Assembly (NCBI GenBank): GCA_015179045.1
Contig: WHUZ01000013.1
Location: forward strand, 558,001-622,000
Length of the DNA stretch: 64,000 nucleotides
DNA from: Kalaharituber pfeilii
Lineage: Eukaryota > Ascomycota > Pezizomycetes > Pezizales > Pezizaceae
Direction of reading: 5' to 3'
The notes beneath the pieces are model-generated. The model was not told the origin of the DNA, made no database searches, and saw nothing but the letters and a program-made list of their open reading frames with translations. The translations under genes and the position numbers were made by a program. Positions within the stretch are counted from its first letter, which is position 1. Each line of letters begins with the position of its first letter. Below, one piece after another: positions 1-10,773 of the stretch.

Positions 1-705
1 GATAGCTCTCGAACAGGCTAAAATTGTAGATATAGCATGGGAGAATACTGTACATATAATTCAGCACCTAATTGGCATATTAGGCGGCAGGAATATTGCA
101 AATTAGGTAGTGGGCATTTTTGAGGTACCCATATGTGAATATGCCCATATGAGGTCGTGAAGAACGTGATATATACTCTCTGATGGTTATTTTTGGATGC
201 AGGAAGTTTTTCATGACGGTTGGCTTAATATAGATAGAGTAGCAAACTCAACGTTTGATGGAGCTTTTTTTTTCCGCTTATAATGACACATTTGATATTG
301 CGATTGTCGAAACATAATATCCGTTACCGTTACCCGTGTTTGAGCTATTACTCGAACTATATCCGTTACCCGCATGTTTCTGCTACTAATGGATAGTTCT
401 TTCTGTTGCTGTTTTGTTGGTTCATTGGTTGCTGGTCTGTTCTTTCATTCAACTAATACCCATGATGTACATTACGCTGCCATTATGTGAACGCCACAGT
501 ACCAACTTTACGCCACAGCGCTTAGTTGCAAGCCACACATTCCGTGACTTTTGCACCTGCCTGATATGTTACACTTACCTGTCCAGTTATGGTTCTGCGG
601 TCACGTCATGCAATGCTCATCATGTATATAAACCTGTTTGTCCTGCACATCTTCAATCAACAGACTTATTAGACAAAACGATACAGATCTTCTCTTTATT
701 CTACG
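1..705. other. No gene recognised; left flank
   Basis: This stretch is AT-rich with short open frames only. The longest frame, at 414-770, runs into a poly-A retro-insertion and has no domain or splice context. I see no recognisable gene or repeat here. Confidence 0.5.
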
Positions 706-790
706 TGACGAAGCCCTCCTTTTTTCCTTTTTTTAAATCACATTACCCCGCTTGCAGCGCTAAGCCATGACAGGGTGACGAAGCTCTCCT
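706..790 (-). mobile_element. SINE/family-A-type tail insertion with TSD
   Basis: The inserted body is 721-775, in reverse orientation: a T-rich tract followed by the complement of a tail reading CCCTGTCATGGCTTAGCGC and ending in GCGGGGTAATGTGAT. It matches the 3' end of the 300-bp SINE-like elements at 10.2 and 48.8 kb, not the commoner nano-A sequence, and stops exactly at the hairpin base. The TSD is TGACGAAGCYCTCCT at 706-720 and 776-790, with one mismatch. It is a retro-insertion of the tail only. Confidence 0.75.
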
Positions 791-922
791 GATCCTATGT
801 GCGAGCCAGAATTCCGGGGTCGACTTTAGAACAGCGGTGGGATTGATATGAACGAGTGAGGGAGGTACGAGCATGACCATAGAATTCACCTTGAGATTGA
901 GTTGACTGTAACTATAGTACGC

Positions 923-1002
923 AATAAAGCTAATGCCCTGCCTTGGCGAGCAGCTGCGCGCGGGGTCACGTGACAAAAAAAAAAAAAAAAAAATAAAGCT
1001 AA
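923..1002 (+). mobile_element. Nano-A retroposon with TSD
   Basis: The body is 934-991: GCCCTGCC, then GGCGAGCAGCTGCGCGC, then GGGGTCACGTGAC and about 19 A. The perfect 11-bp TSD AATAAAGCTAA lies at 923-933 and 992-1002. The insert has the standard family A 5' end and no additional 5' sequence. Confidence 0.85.
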
Positions 1003-1315
1003 AGATATCCGTAGATAAGGACAAGATTTCGCGATAAGACAACATAACTGAATCATGCATGATGTAGTGTGAAACCATGCTAGGCCATGTGCAACCCTTT
1101 CGTACGCCAAATAACCGTTCCAATGGGAAACACAACTAAGCGACCAGTTGTGGGTATGATAGTGGTTGACCAAGCCACATCGTCTCTGCAGGTCAGCTTC
1201 ACGGTTTGGTAGGCTCCTTACAGGGCGTCCCATGAGATTGACCAGTGAAGGGCTATGTACAGGAATGAAACAAGTGCTATAGATACACGAACCGGTAAGC
1301 AAGTACAGTATACGC

Positions 1316-1456
1316 TCGATATAAGAATACTCGATATAAGAATATCTTCGATATGAGAATATGACCAGCCTGCCCCCATACAAATTAAGAATATTTTTGT
1401 TACAAGAATATTCTTAATTTTTTTTTGCTTAGTCATGTACATATTCTTATATTGAA
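1316..1456. repeat. AT-rich direct and inverted repeats (ATAAGAATA)
   Basis: CGATATAAGAATA-like units occur three times at 1316-1361. Inverted partners (ATATTCTTATATT) and a palindrome of AAGAATATT and AATATTCTT follow at 1386-1456. Similar wording recurs at 13.46-13.53 kb. It could be the decayed terminus of a DNA transposon; no gene is visible. Confidence 0.4.
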
Positions 1457-1930
1457 GGTGCACTAATACTGTCTTTCACCACAACCCGACGTGCACCACG
1501 TCCCGACGCACGTTTTACACCAAAACTGACTGTGCGCGACAAACATATATCTCAATCACCAGAGCAGAATCTTGTACACCCTTTTCAGGGAAAATAAATA
1601 AAGGGTTATTCTTCACTTTTAATACCTCTATTTGCACTGAAAGACATTATGGTCAATTAATGGCACCATGAGTTCTTCATAGATGTCTTGGCATGCATTT
1701 ATATAGAATTCCCATTCAAAGGACACTGGAGGATAGGATGCACTACATCCTGTCAACGCTCACCATAATGGCTATAGAATTATGGTAGAGAGTCTCCCCA
1801 ACAAGCCTCTTGATAATTAGTGCTTTGACTGGCTTAATGTTGTTTAATGCCTAGTTCATACATCAAATTGCTGAAGCAACAAATACAGACAAGATGCTCA
1901 GGGATACGTATTGTATTGTTCTCACTTGTC

Positions 1931-2012
1931 TTGTATATGTGCCGGGCCATTCGTAACATCGTTCCAGTGGCCACTGGCCCGGACTACTCAACGGAACGCT
2001 GGTTCGTGATCA
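1931..2012 (+). repeat. Inverted-repeat copy 1 (GGCCACTGGCCCGGACTA)
   Basis: This segment of about 80 bp reappears inverted at 3554-3632 with about 85-90% identity, including GTGCCGGGCCATTCGTAAC and the GGCCACTGGCCCGGACTA core. Related GGCCCGGGCCAGTCA wording also occurs at 4190-4265. It is probably part of a decayed transposon whose ends I cannot define. Confidence 0.5.
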
Positions 2013-2892
2013 TACAACGCATTGACCTTTTTGTTCTGTGCACAGGACTACAACAGAATGTTGGTATGTTGGTGGCTGTTAAATTACTAGAAGGTTCGAG
2101 ATTGTAATTGTCTAGATCATTTGTTTATTTTTTTTGTTTATTTACTCAAGTATTTGTACTTGATATTTTTCCATACTGTCGGTATTTTGAATGTATTCTA
2201 CATATATCGCCTTCTGTTCCATACACTTCTCTAGTATACGACGCCAAGCCTATCTTATTTACCTAAACTGGTAATTACTTTTCAGCCTCATTCCTTAAAA
2301 ATCTTTACCTATGGAGCCTTTTACACCCGAAATTCGCCATCAATTCGAGCTATATATTCAATCTCGGGACCACACAAATAGATATCAAATGGAACCTCAG
2401 AAGTTACATGAAATCCAAATTTTCTGTCGGATCCAGAATGGCCCGTATCTTCAGCAGCTGAGAATAATGTTAAAACTCTTGCGAAGGTAAGTATAACCTA
2501 TAATGAGATATTTTAATAAGATATTAACAAATTAGAAAATTTTCATCAATGGGGACGGAGTTTTAATGCACAAAGCAAATCCTCCCTAAAATAAATACCA
2601 TTGTGAGGTTATTATAGCATCTGACATTATTCAAGATATTCATTGCAATTTTTTAGCTCATGCTGGTAAAAATAAAACTTATTGGCATATTAATAATCAT
2701 TACTGTGGTATTAATAAAGATGAACTACATATTTTTTTAATATCTTGTAAGTAATAACTACTAAAAATCTAACTACTAGAAATCTAGGTATTATGGCTTA
2801 TTCGGCGATGTCGTGTGTGTATTCTTAATCGACCTACTACAACTCGTGCACCTTTGTAGCCTTTAATTGTGAATAAGGTATTCGAGCGCGTG
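2013..2892. other. No gene recognised
   Basis: The sequence is AT-rich with fragmented frames in all six readings. I see no domain, splice structure or repeat that I can name. Confidence 0.45.
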
Positions 2893-3474
2893 CAAATATG
2901 AAGCTGTATTTTTTCTTGCCCTGTCGCCGGAGGAGTCCTTTATGAAGCTGTTTTTTTTTTTTCACCAGAAGCTGTTTTTCCTGTCGCCGGAGGGGGTCAT
3001 TCATGAAGCTGTATTTTTTTATGCCCTGTTGCCGGAGGGGTCCTTGATGAAGCTGATTTTCCTGTCGCCGGAGGGGTCCTTGGTAGAGCTTTTTTTTGCT
3101 CTTGGAGGAGTTAGTGAGCGGCACGAGCTAGCTCGAGCCTAGATTGATTATATATATAATATTGACAAACTAAACTAAACTAAGCTAAATTTTCATCTTT
3201 CTCACTACTATCAGCTAAATTGAGCATTTCGAAGTTGTTGGTAGGTCAGAATGAGCTCCAAATCTCTAATTATTACTATATTAGGTATTTACAGTTTATG
3301 AAACCTTGCACGGGCTAAGCATTTTAGCGAGCTGGCAAGAAAAACACTAGCATGATCTTGGCTCGTTTGAGCTCGAGCGGGCTCGGCTCGTGCCGCTCAC
3401 TACCTGGGAGGAGTTCTTTGTTGGAGCTGTTTTTCCTGTCGCTGGAGGGGTCCTTGGTAGAGCTGTTTTTTTCA
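2893..3474. repeat. GAAGCTG...TCGCCGGAGGGGTCC minisatellite, split by a MITE
   Basis: About six degenerate units of roughly 40-50 bp contain GAAGCTGTTTTTCCTGTCGCCGG and GAGGGGTCCTTGATG-like words at 2893-3110. One to two more units lie at 3400-3474. The MITE at 3114-3400 interrupts the array. The frames within it encode repeats (PLRRQEKQL-like), but these are products of the tandem repeat and not a supported gene. Confidence 0.65.
3114..3400. mobile_element. AGCTCG-rich MITE, copy 1
   Basis: The 287-bp element is bounded by inverted termini GTGAGCGGCACGAGC and GCTCGTGCCGCTCAC, each flanked by TA (3112-3113, 3401-3402). A second copy lies at 47779-48119 in the opposite orientation, with the same termini and an internal AT-rich part sharing TTTAGCTGATAGTAGTGAG-type sequence. 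There is no coding capacity. TA flanks suggest mobilisation by a Tc1/mariner-pogo transposase. Confidence 0.8.
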
Positions 3475-3553
3475 AACAGTGGATGTGTGGAGAGTCTGAG
3501 AGGGTGAATTGTAGGTAGAATAAGAAAATTCAAATTCTGAGTGGCCCGGGCCA

Positions 3554-3632
3554 GTCACTAACCAGCGCTCCATTGAGTAGTCCGGGCTAGTGGCCACTGG
3601 AACGTTTGTTACGAATGGCCCGGCACATATAT
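3554..3632 (-). repeat. Inverted-repeat copy 2 (GGCCACTGGCCCGGACTA)
   Basis: This is the reverse complement of 1931-2012, with a few substitutions, so the pair are inverted repeats spaced 1.5 kb apart. Confidence 0.5.
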
Positions 3633-3731
3633 ACCACGTACAATATGTGCTCTTCACACCCACATATATATAGACATGAGCTGCCAGCAAATTTGTGCAA
3701 ATATGAGGTTGCTCATCATTACAACAAGCGT

Positions 3732-3814
3732 ATCCAGAACCTCTTTTTTTTTTAATTTTATTTCACGTGACCCCGCTTGTAGCTGTTCGCCATGGCAGGG
3801 CATCCAGAACCTCT
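3732..3814 (-). mobile_element. Nano-A retroposon with TSD
   Basis: The reverse-oriented body is 3745-3801: a T-rich tract, TTTCACGTGACCCCGC, TTGTAGCTGTTCGCC, ATGGCAGGGC. The perfect 13-bp TSD ATCCAGAACCTCT is at 3732-3744 and 3802-3814. The 5' end sits exactly at GCCCTGCC. Confidence 0.9.
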
Positions 3815-4455
3815 AGATACCTCATCACCACGTTGGAACTACCTCATGCCATGATCTCGGCTCATGTGCTATCCACGCTCTAGTGGCTTCTTTACACATG
3901 AAAGTCTCACGTGATATGTCCCGTGATGCTCGTTGCATAATCTTCAACACTCCCACTCAACCGATATGCTCGCACACTCATTGCTTCAGAAAATTCATGA
4001 TCAAGCAGAAAGCAGATGCTTTCAAAAACAGACAAGTAATAAGTAGAATATTTGAAAGGCCCATATAATCTTCAATTAAAAAATATACAATCCTGCCATC
4101 TCAGCTCCCGTCAATGTACTTCGACTAATAACTTTTCCTTTTTATTTCACGAGAATTTGTTCGAGGCCAGCCATCTTATCAAGGCCACTCATGACTGGCC
4201 CGATCTACCCATGAGTGGCCTGGGCCAGTCAGTAACTGGGCTATTCATCACTAAAGCGGGCCACTGATCAATTTACAAGGATAAAAGACTAAAAACGAGC
4301 CAAGATGCATAATTAGATCCATGAGTGGGGATGTTGCCGCTTTATAGTACATCATTTCTTAACTGACATGCATTCTTTTGCTTTTAAAAAAATATCGGTC
4401 AACTGACATGCATAGTGCTAGAAGCATCACTCCGTTTACAGTACATGATTTCATA

Positions 4456-4531
4456 ACTGACATTTTTTTTTTTTTTTTGTCACGTTACCCCGCTTGCAGC
4501 TATTCGCCATGGCAGGGCGCTTCACTGACAT
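4456..4531 (-). mobile_element. Nano-A retroposon, imperfect TSD
   Basis: The body is about 4464-4523, with T18 followed by GTCACGTTACCCCGC and ending CATGGCAGGGC. The duplicated target is ACTGACAT (4456-4463 and 4524-4531). Related AACTGACATGCAT words nearby mean the target itself was repetitive, so the exact TSD is uncertain. Confidence 0.75.
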
Positions 4532-4656
4532 GAATAGTACTATGAACATCATCATTTTCCTCTTGATGCGCCTCATCACCAGACTCTTCTGAAGCCCGTT
4601 CAAATTGTTGCTGAATATCTGGACCAAAGGCTCAACAGGTTGAGGAGGCATCTTGA

Positions 4657-4788
4657 ATAAGGTCAAGGAGGGAGTAATGAGAGGCGTGGTGGAGGAGTGT
4701 AGGGAATGCGGTGATCTTAAATAAGGTCAAGGAGAGAGAGTAATAAGGAGGCGTGGTGGAGGAGTGTAGGGAACGCGGTGATAGTAAA
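4657..4788. repeat. Tandem duplication, about 65-bp unit
   Basis: Two consecutive units share AAGGTCAAGGAG, GGCGTGGTGGAGGAGTGTAG and GCGGTGAT with small indels between them. There is no gene context. The stretch from 4790 to 5900 shows no gene I can support. Confidence 0.7.
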
Positions 4789-5900
4789 TATCTCGAGATG
4801 CCCTGTACCTAATTAGGGTCTTATATAATATATTTGCCAAGACAGACAACAAGGAGCGGCCAGGTCTGTAGGGCGGCGATAAATGCAAATTTTCCACTCA
4901 AGTAAGCAGGGTATGTATGGCTGGCCCCGAACAGGGTCAACAACAAATCGGAAGATGCGGCTGGTGCAAAGTGACAAGGCACTACAGAATGAGTGGAGAT
5001 TCAACATTTTTTTGAGCAATGCTGAGACGTTTGAACCTGTTTGGTGAAGACTTCAGCATACTCTCCTTGAAGCCCTGAGTGATGAACTCTAGGTCATAAA
5101 TTCTGCTCATGCTTAGTGGTCTTGTGGTTGCAGACGTGAATGCGGGGTTCTAATTGATTTCAGATTACCAGCGAGGGCTCGTTGGTCCTTGCTAGTTTTC
5201 ATATTTGTTTTTTCCTTTAGGTAGCCACTCATAGCTCTCGCCATGGTCAGCATAGACGCACAGGATTTAATTTTTTTTTTTTTTCAAAAAAAAGTGTGAC
5301 TGCACTAGACTATACTAGTAATAGCTAGATGTCAGCCCGACCCCGCACCATATGCAATACAAGAAAGTCTGCTGCTGCCCATATCATATCATATCCCTGC
5401 TGCTCACTGGTTCCCATATGCAGTTCCAGGTCACCTATCGCTATGATGATCGTCCGGCAGTCCATATAAAAAACGTCGCAACACAACGATAAGCATGCAG
5501 GACGATCGAGTATGATACCAAGCGATGTTTTGAGGGCACTGTCATTCATCAGTCAAAGGCCAGCTACCGGTCAGCGACGAGGGAACACCTCGATAGGCTA
5601 TCTAGTTTGTGTGTACCCCGCTGTGGAACGTGCCACAATTATACCAGTGGGCTTCTTAAACTGGAGCCTTGTGTTCCCAAAAGGAACTGGATCATTTTAG
5701 GACTTGCCAGTCTGGCAGGGGTAATGCTAGGCGCCTTGGCTCTTGCCCCTACTACCGAACAGTCAATGTCTAACAGAGTATAGTGCTGGGAGATGCACTG
5801 CAATGAGTACAGTATAGGCTAAATTGAATGCTCTCATTCCAATATGCAATCAAACAGGCCCAAAAACTAGATCTACAGGATTTACTATTTTATGCACTTC

Positions 5901-5988
5901 ACTAACTTGCAGATTTTTTTTTTTTTTCTTTTTTTTATATCAGTACTCGCGTGCCGCCCTGTGGGCTATGGCGAGACTACCTTGCAGA
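5901..5988 (-). mobile_element. Family B (LINE1 tail) insertion with TSD
   Basis: The body is 5914-5975: a T-rich tract, ATATCAGTACTCGC, GTGCCGCCCTGTGGGC, TATGGCGAG. The TSD ACTAMCTTGCAGA is at 5901-5913 and 5976-5988, with one mismatch. The insert holds only the 3' hairpin of LINE1 plus poly-A. Confidence 0.85.
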
Positions 5989-6021
5989 GCGGCCTCCGGC
6001 TCCAGCGAGCTCACACCTATC

Positions 6022-6161
6022 CTGCGGCATGCCCTGCCTTCCCATAGGGCGGCATGCGAGTAATGATATAAAAAAAAAAAAAAAAAAAAAAAAAAGCCCT
6101 GCCTTGGCGAACAGCTGCATGCGGGGTCACGTGATAAAAAAAAAAAAAAATTCTGCGGCAT
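6022..6161 (+). mobile_element. Nano-A retroposon split by a family B insertion (nested pair)
   Basis: The outer element is a nano-A starting GCCCTGCCTT at 6031 and ending in poly-A near 6150-6152, with TSD CTGCGGCAT at 6022-6030 and 6153-6161. Inside it, a family B tail (6041-6095: CCCATAGGGCGGCATGCGAG, TAATGATAT and about 27 A) duplicated GCCCTGCCTT (6031-6040 and 6096-6105). The inner copy has lost the 5' half of its hairpin. This fixes the order of insertion: A first, then B. Confidence 0.9.
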
Positions 6162-6321
6162 CTCAACTACTGGCAACGATGCCACCGGTGCTGTAGTACA
6201 GAGTATGACATGAGGTTAGCAAACGCTCGAGTTTTGCCGCATGTACGTCATATATACCGCCGGAATTCTATTTTCATACCAAATTGGCTACTTCAACTGC
6301 GTCAACTCTCGAGTCCGGCTC

Positions 6322-6661
6322 AAGTAACTCCGATTTGAGTGCAGGGAGCTGGAGAGGCCCAAGAGAAAGAACAAGGTGGGCGCGCAAGTCACCTAACAGT
6401 GCTGGAAGGACTTAGAAGAGAAAGGGTGGAAGCAGGAGGGTGTGGAGGGCGACCCGGTCGAGGACTGGTTTGCAAGCCTTGATCTGGGATGGCCGTGGAT
6501 GGAGGATACTTTGGGTGCCCAGGGTGTGTACGTAGAGCGTGTAGTCAGTTGTTTCTAACCTGACCCGGGTTTAAGGGTCCCTGCCATAGGCCAGTAACCT
6601 GTATGCGGGGTTACGTGACACCAAAAAAAAAAAAAAAAAAAAAAAAAAAGCAACTCCGATT
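6322..6661 (+). mobile_element. LINE2 3' end, 5'-truncated copy with TSD
   Basis: The body 6336-6647 (312 bp) has TSD AAGYAACTCCGATT at 6322-6335 and 6648-6661. It begins inside the 3' part of LINE2 ORF2 (GAGCTGGAGAGGCCC, compared with GAGCTGGAGCGGCC at 17.15 kb). It ends GGGTCCCTGCCATAGGCC, TGTATGCGGGGTTACGTGAC and poly-A. This terminus is the LINE2 version of the family A tail and links the nano-A elements to a LINE. The remaining coding sequence is short and broken. Confidence 0.8.
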
Positions 6662-8536
6662 CAGCCGAGAGTGGCTCCGAACTGAGCTCTATAGGTGTAA
6701 GGGCTCGCGAGGCCGCCCCTCCTGTCCTAGATGCCTCCAGAAGCTCCAGGACTACAGGAATTCTGCTACCCCTCCCCTTATTAACCCTCGGCCCATGCCA
6801 ACCACAATAGCTCTTTGCCGACGCCTTCATCGACATCCTCCTGCTTTCCCACCATCCTCAACCAAGTCCTTTTTGTCAAAATTGCGGCCACAATGTCCCC
6901 ATTCGACCCCATGCTCCAGCAACAGCCAGTTTAACGGTTCTGGTTGTCGCCACCCCCCGAGAACCCGACAAACGTTACCAGTAACTTTCGGAGGTGGCGC
7001 GTGCTCCCATGATACCCTTTGGCCAGAGGCAAGACTGGAGGGATATCTCTTCAATACGGGCAATTGACTGTGTCTCGACCCTTGCGCCTCGCCCTAATCC
7101 GTATCAAGGGCTTCTTCCTCGCCGTCTTACAGATAATCAACATGCCCTGCCGGTGGGTGTTAACGGGCAGTTACTGGTGTTTTCTTGTCCGCTTCTCGGG
7201 GGGTAGTGACTCAAAATTATCAACCGGTGGTGGCTGAAACATGGATCGAGTGGGAACACCGTAACAGTAGTTATGACAGGATCGCGTTACGTGGGTGAGG
7301 ATATGGCCCAGGACCGTTGTGGCTGATGTTGGGTGAGGGTTAAAGCTAGCTCATAGTCCAGGGAGGATGCTGAGGAACCTGCCGAGTTCAATTTGTAGCA
7401 CCGAGCTGATGGAGGTATCTGAGAGAGGAGGCGCAGTCTCCATAGAAGCATAGAGCTCAATTAGGAGCCAATTGGGTTGGAATCACAATCGCCGACAACT
7501 GAGTTCGAGGTTGGCAGGTCGAAGCAATCAATTTAGTGCAAATTGGAATTTGGACTGTGCATTCGAAGGTGCGTACAGTATTATGCTGTCGATCCTGAGC
7601 TTTTTCTAACCTCATATTGCAATCTTACAGTGGCAGTACCGTGACCATGCAACTATGACGTGAGTACATGGGAGTGTACCAGAGTGTGGGTATATGCATG
7701 TGAGCGCCGGAGGGGTTATTTTGTGGGGTGGATATACAAACTGTAGATGCGATAGATGTAGCTTTTTCGCTTTTTCCATTCAGATTTGGAACCAGCGCAG
7801 TTACTTTAGCCTATAATTCAATCATCGTATACATCAGGGATATATTCTATGAGTCATTGGCTGCTAAAGCAGGAAACTTACACGTTGTGGTGAAGGGTGC
7901 CAAGATGCCCAGCGTTAGCCATATGCCCTCGTTTTCCTTACGCAACTGCGAAGGCCAGGAGGCCAGGTGGGACGCCTCCCTGTGAGAGGCAGAGTCGGAG
8001 TTTTGATCATTATTTCCTGTAATTCTGTACCAGGGTTCCCAAGTGTGTAAATTTTGTCTTTGAATTCATCTCTCGCTCTGGGGCCTCATGAATTTCCTCT
8101 GGGGTTTGATACCTAGTGTACTTGCATAAAATCTCCGTTCCGTGCTCTCGTGCCTACCTTCTGTAAACCAATGCACCCCAATTAGGTCTAGGAACGAGAT
8201 CACCCATGCCTTGCATTGTATGTAGTTCATTAGACCCCCTTTGTCAAGATTGGGTGATACTATTTTCCATAAGACTCTTCTTATATCCACGAAATCAAGA
8301 CTTTTACAAGGATTTCTCGTATGGGTATATGTTGCTGTGTAATCCGAGTTGTGTGTGCACTGAAACGAGTGACATCAAAGCATAAGGACGAAAACAATGG
8401 CATCTTCAAAATCTCACTGAATATCGACAGCTCCTGAGATAGATTGGTGGAAGAGCTACAGGCAGGCAGATTCGAATTGTGCGTCAGATGGAAACACGAG
8501 TGACTCAGAGAGTGGTAAACAGTCAATCACGATCTA
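6662..8536. other. No gene recognised
   Basis: Several frames of 60-90 codons overlap each other at 6.8-7.2 kb (CCHC-like words appear in one frame), but none shows start, splice and domain logic together. From 7240 to 8536 I see no gene or clear repeat. Confidence 0.4.
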
Positions 8537-8622
8537 TTAGGCCGATGAGCCCTGCCATGGCGAACAGCTGCAAGCGGGGTAACATGACAAAAAAAAAAAA
8601 AAAAAAAAAGTTAGGCCGATGA
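8537..8622 (+). mobile_element. Nano-A retroposon with perfect TSD
   Basis: The body 8549-8610 runs from GCCCTGCCATGGCGAACAGC to GCGGGGTAACATGAC plus about 22 A. The 12-bp TSD TTAGGCCGATGA is at 8537-8548 and 8611-8622. This is one of the cleanest examples of the whole family. Confidence 0.93.
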
Positions 8623-8849
8623 AGCATAGCTATCGCGTACCAATGACTCGTTTACGTATATGTGCACAGAGTCGCTATGGCGAGCGCATTTTCCACATTG
8701 ACAAAAGGTTTTACCGTCCGTATTCGCTGCAGTCAGAGTCCGCTGTACTGAAACCCGAACTGTGTATAGTCTCCTTCTGAACGTATACAGTGAACCACAC
8801 CGAGGGTTATATTGAGTCCGTTCTATATTGCATCCTTCTTTCTTTCACT

Positions 8850-8890
8850 TTTTTTTTAAAAAATCACGTAACCCAGCTTGCAGCTATTGA
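8850..8890 (-). mobile_element. Truncated family A tail
   Basis: T8, A6, TCACGTAACCCAGC and TTGCAGCTATTG are the complement of the last 26 or so nt of family A. The 5' half of the hairpin is absent and no TSD is evident, so it may be an old or truncated copy. Confidence 0.5.
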
Positions 8891-9100
8891 AAACCTTATG
8901 TGCTGTAGCTTAGCCGAAATAAGATATAGAGAAGTGCGTCAGATTAAACAAATATTCGTGCTCGAGGAAAGCTGAAGTTAACCACATCAAATCGTGCCTA
9001 CCGAAACTTCAGACTAAACGTAAAACTGGCTTTCGTTTACGGCGCCAATTAGATTCTGGTACCATAGTTGTCCGTACTTCACCTGCCCTCACTGCGCCCT

Positions 9101-9197
9101 TAGATTCTCGTTTGCGCCCTTAGATTCTCGTTTGCGCCCTGCCATGGCAGATAGCTGCATGCGGGGTCACGTGAAACAAAAAAAAAAATTCTCGTTT
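9101..9197 (+). mobile_element. Nano-A retroposon at a 20-bp tandem duplication
   Basis: The body is about 9134-9187: GCGCCCTGCCATGGCAG, ATAGCTGCATGCGGGG, TCACGTGAAAC and poly-A. TSD ATTCTCGTTT lies at 9124-9133 and 9188-9197. Immediately upstream, TAGATTCTCGTTTGCGCCCT is tandemly duplicated (9101-9140), so the target site and the first bases of the element were copied again. Confidence 0.8.
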
Positions 9198-10231
9198 ACC
9201 ATACTCTACGTCGCGGTAGGACGCGCGCCCGTGCCCCACAACTCTTGTCGACTGTCTCCTCACAAAAATGTATCTATAACATTCCACTTCTTTCTATGCA
9301 ACTCAAATACACAACTGTGAAACAGGTAGGTAGCATTCCCACCCAAAGAGTTAGTGAAAGATTTGCATCCAGTGACAGTGGAGCCGGATGACTAGGATAT
9401 ACATGTGACTATGCCTGCAGCGGGCGTTGCATGGTGTGAGAAAGGGGCCAAAATAAGCTTTGCAGTGCAGTGGTGAAGCTGGGAAGTGGCGGGCGGCTTA
9501 TAAAGTATTCGGTAATTGGTATTCCCTTTCCTTCCAGGATGTGGTATTTTAGGGGTTGAAAAGACACGTGACCCAGTTCAGACCTCAAATTCAGCAACGA
9601 AGGCCTTGTTTGAACTGAAACATTAGATAACAGTAGTCTCATAATCAGAAGATAACAGTACTGTGCCCCAACATAGAAAACAGAACCTTGGTCTCGTGGA
9701 GCCTGTTTCAGAATTTAGGTTTTGAGCCGTTACCTGACACAAGATCCTTACCGAGCTCCTCTAGTTCTGCAAGGCATGATGCTAAATTAGTGTTTAAGAA
9801 GCTTAATTCTATAGCTAATTTATAGTGTGTTAACGGGGAGGTATTGGAACTCTGTAGGTATGTTTGTAGGACTGGCTTGAACAACATGGGGAAGGGGGCC
9901 CGCAGCCGGTGAAGGCGAATATGGTCCGCGCAGCACAAGATTCAGTGGGACATGCTGTGATACGAATATAAAATTACCAAGGACTGTTGGCTGTAGAAGA
10001 ACAGTTACTATGCTCGAGTGTACTTGACTTATAGCTAGTCATTCAATGGTGCACGGAGTCTGCGGTCGCGTGTCGCTTATCAAAATGTGGGCCGCAGCGG
10101 CAATGTGTGGCCTCCGCGAAGCATTGCACCTTAGAAAGGCCAAGTACCGCATACGGCAGCATTGCGTACAGCCCTAATGGTGCCTCACCCCGCCCCGCCC
10201 CCTCCTCCAGGCGACGTGCCCAGCCATCTTT

Positions 10232-10239
10232 CCGTAGCT

Positions 10240-10274
<35 letters not shown>

Positions 10275-10550
10275 CTTTATTATCACATAACCCCGCTTGC
10301 AGCGCCAAGCCATGGCAGGGTCCCTGGGCAAGCCCTCGAAGCTAGGAGACAGGCTTAACGAACAAAGAAATTTCTATCTACTTCTAAAGCCCGAATCCAG
10401 AAACCTCCGGACGGTCCAAAACCTGATTCCAGAAACCTCCAGACGGTCCTTCCGGTTTCTGCCTCAGGAAGGCTCCACTATATCTCTCCCCCTCTCCCCC
10501 CTCCCCTCTTCTCCACATCTTCGCAGTTTCCTCCACCCGTAGCTGCTCTT
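10232..10550 (-). mobile_element. SINE-like element, about 290 bp, with TSD
   Basis: The body 10246-10536 is in reverse orientation, with 14-bp TSD CCGTAGCTGCTCTT at 10232-10245 and 10537-10550. Read in sense, it starts GTGGAGGAAACTGCGAAG, passes through a G/A-rich tract, AGATATAGTGGAGCC, an internal duplication around AGAAACCTCCGGACGG (given on the plus strand) and AGGGCTTGCCCAGGGA. It ends CCCTGCCATGGCTTGGCGC, GCAAGCGGGGTTATGTGAT and A-rich. I see no open frame and no convincing A or B box. A second copy lies at 48776-49077. It sits about 225 bp upstream of the gene starting at 10774, within its likely promoter or 5' UTR. Confidence 0.85.
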
Positions 10551-10773
10551 GGGTGCAACTCGTCTTCCTTTCCTCTCGCACACCACCAAACCTCCTGTCA
10601 TTACATCCACCCACCCATCATCCATCCTCAGCAAGTGTATCCCGTGCTACCCTGAGTCGATCACAACCGATCTGCGTCTTCGCGAAACAGAATACGTCAG
10701 CATCTTTACGCAGTTCTCAGATCCTCGGTGATTCGTACCCCGCCTTCCAACTGCATGTGTGTCACAATCTGCA

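Noticed and set aside
414..770. 118-aa ORF
   Set aside because: Its 3' third is the poly-T and tail of a retro-insertion, and there is no domain or splice support.
2837..3142. Repetitive Arg/Gln/Leu ORFs
   Set aside because: They are translations of the minisatellite and homopolymer tracts in several frames.
5272..5295. Poly-T/poly-A tract as a retro-insertion
   Set aside because: Neither tail sequence nor TSD is present.
6603..7067. 154-aa ORF with CCHC-like words
   Set aside because: It begins inside a LINE2 poly-A tail. Overlapping frames on both strands look equally plausible and no intact domain can be read.
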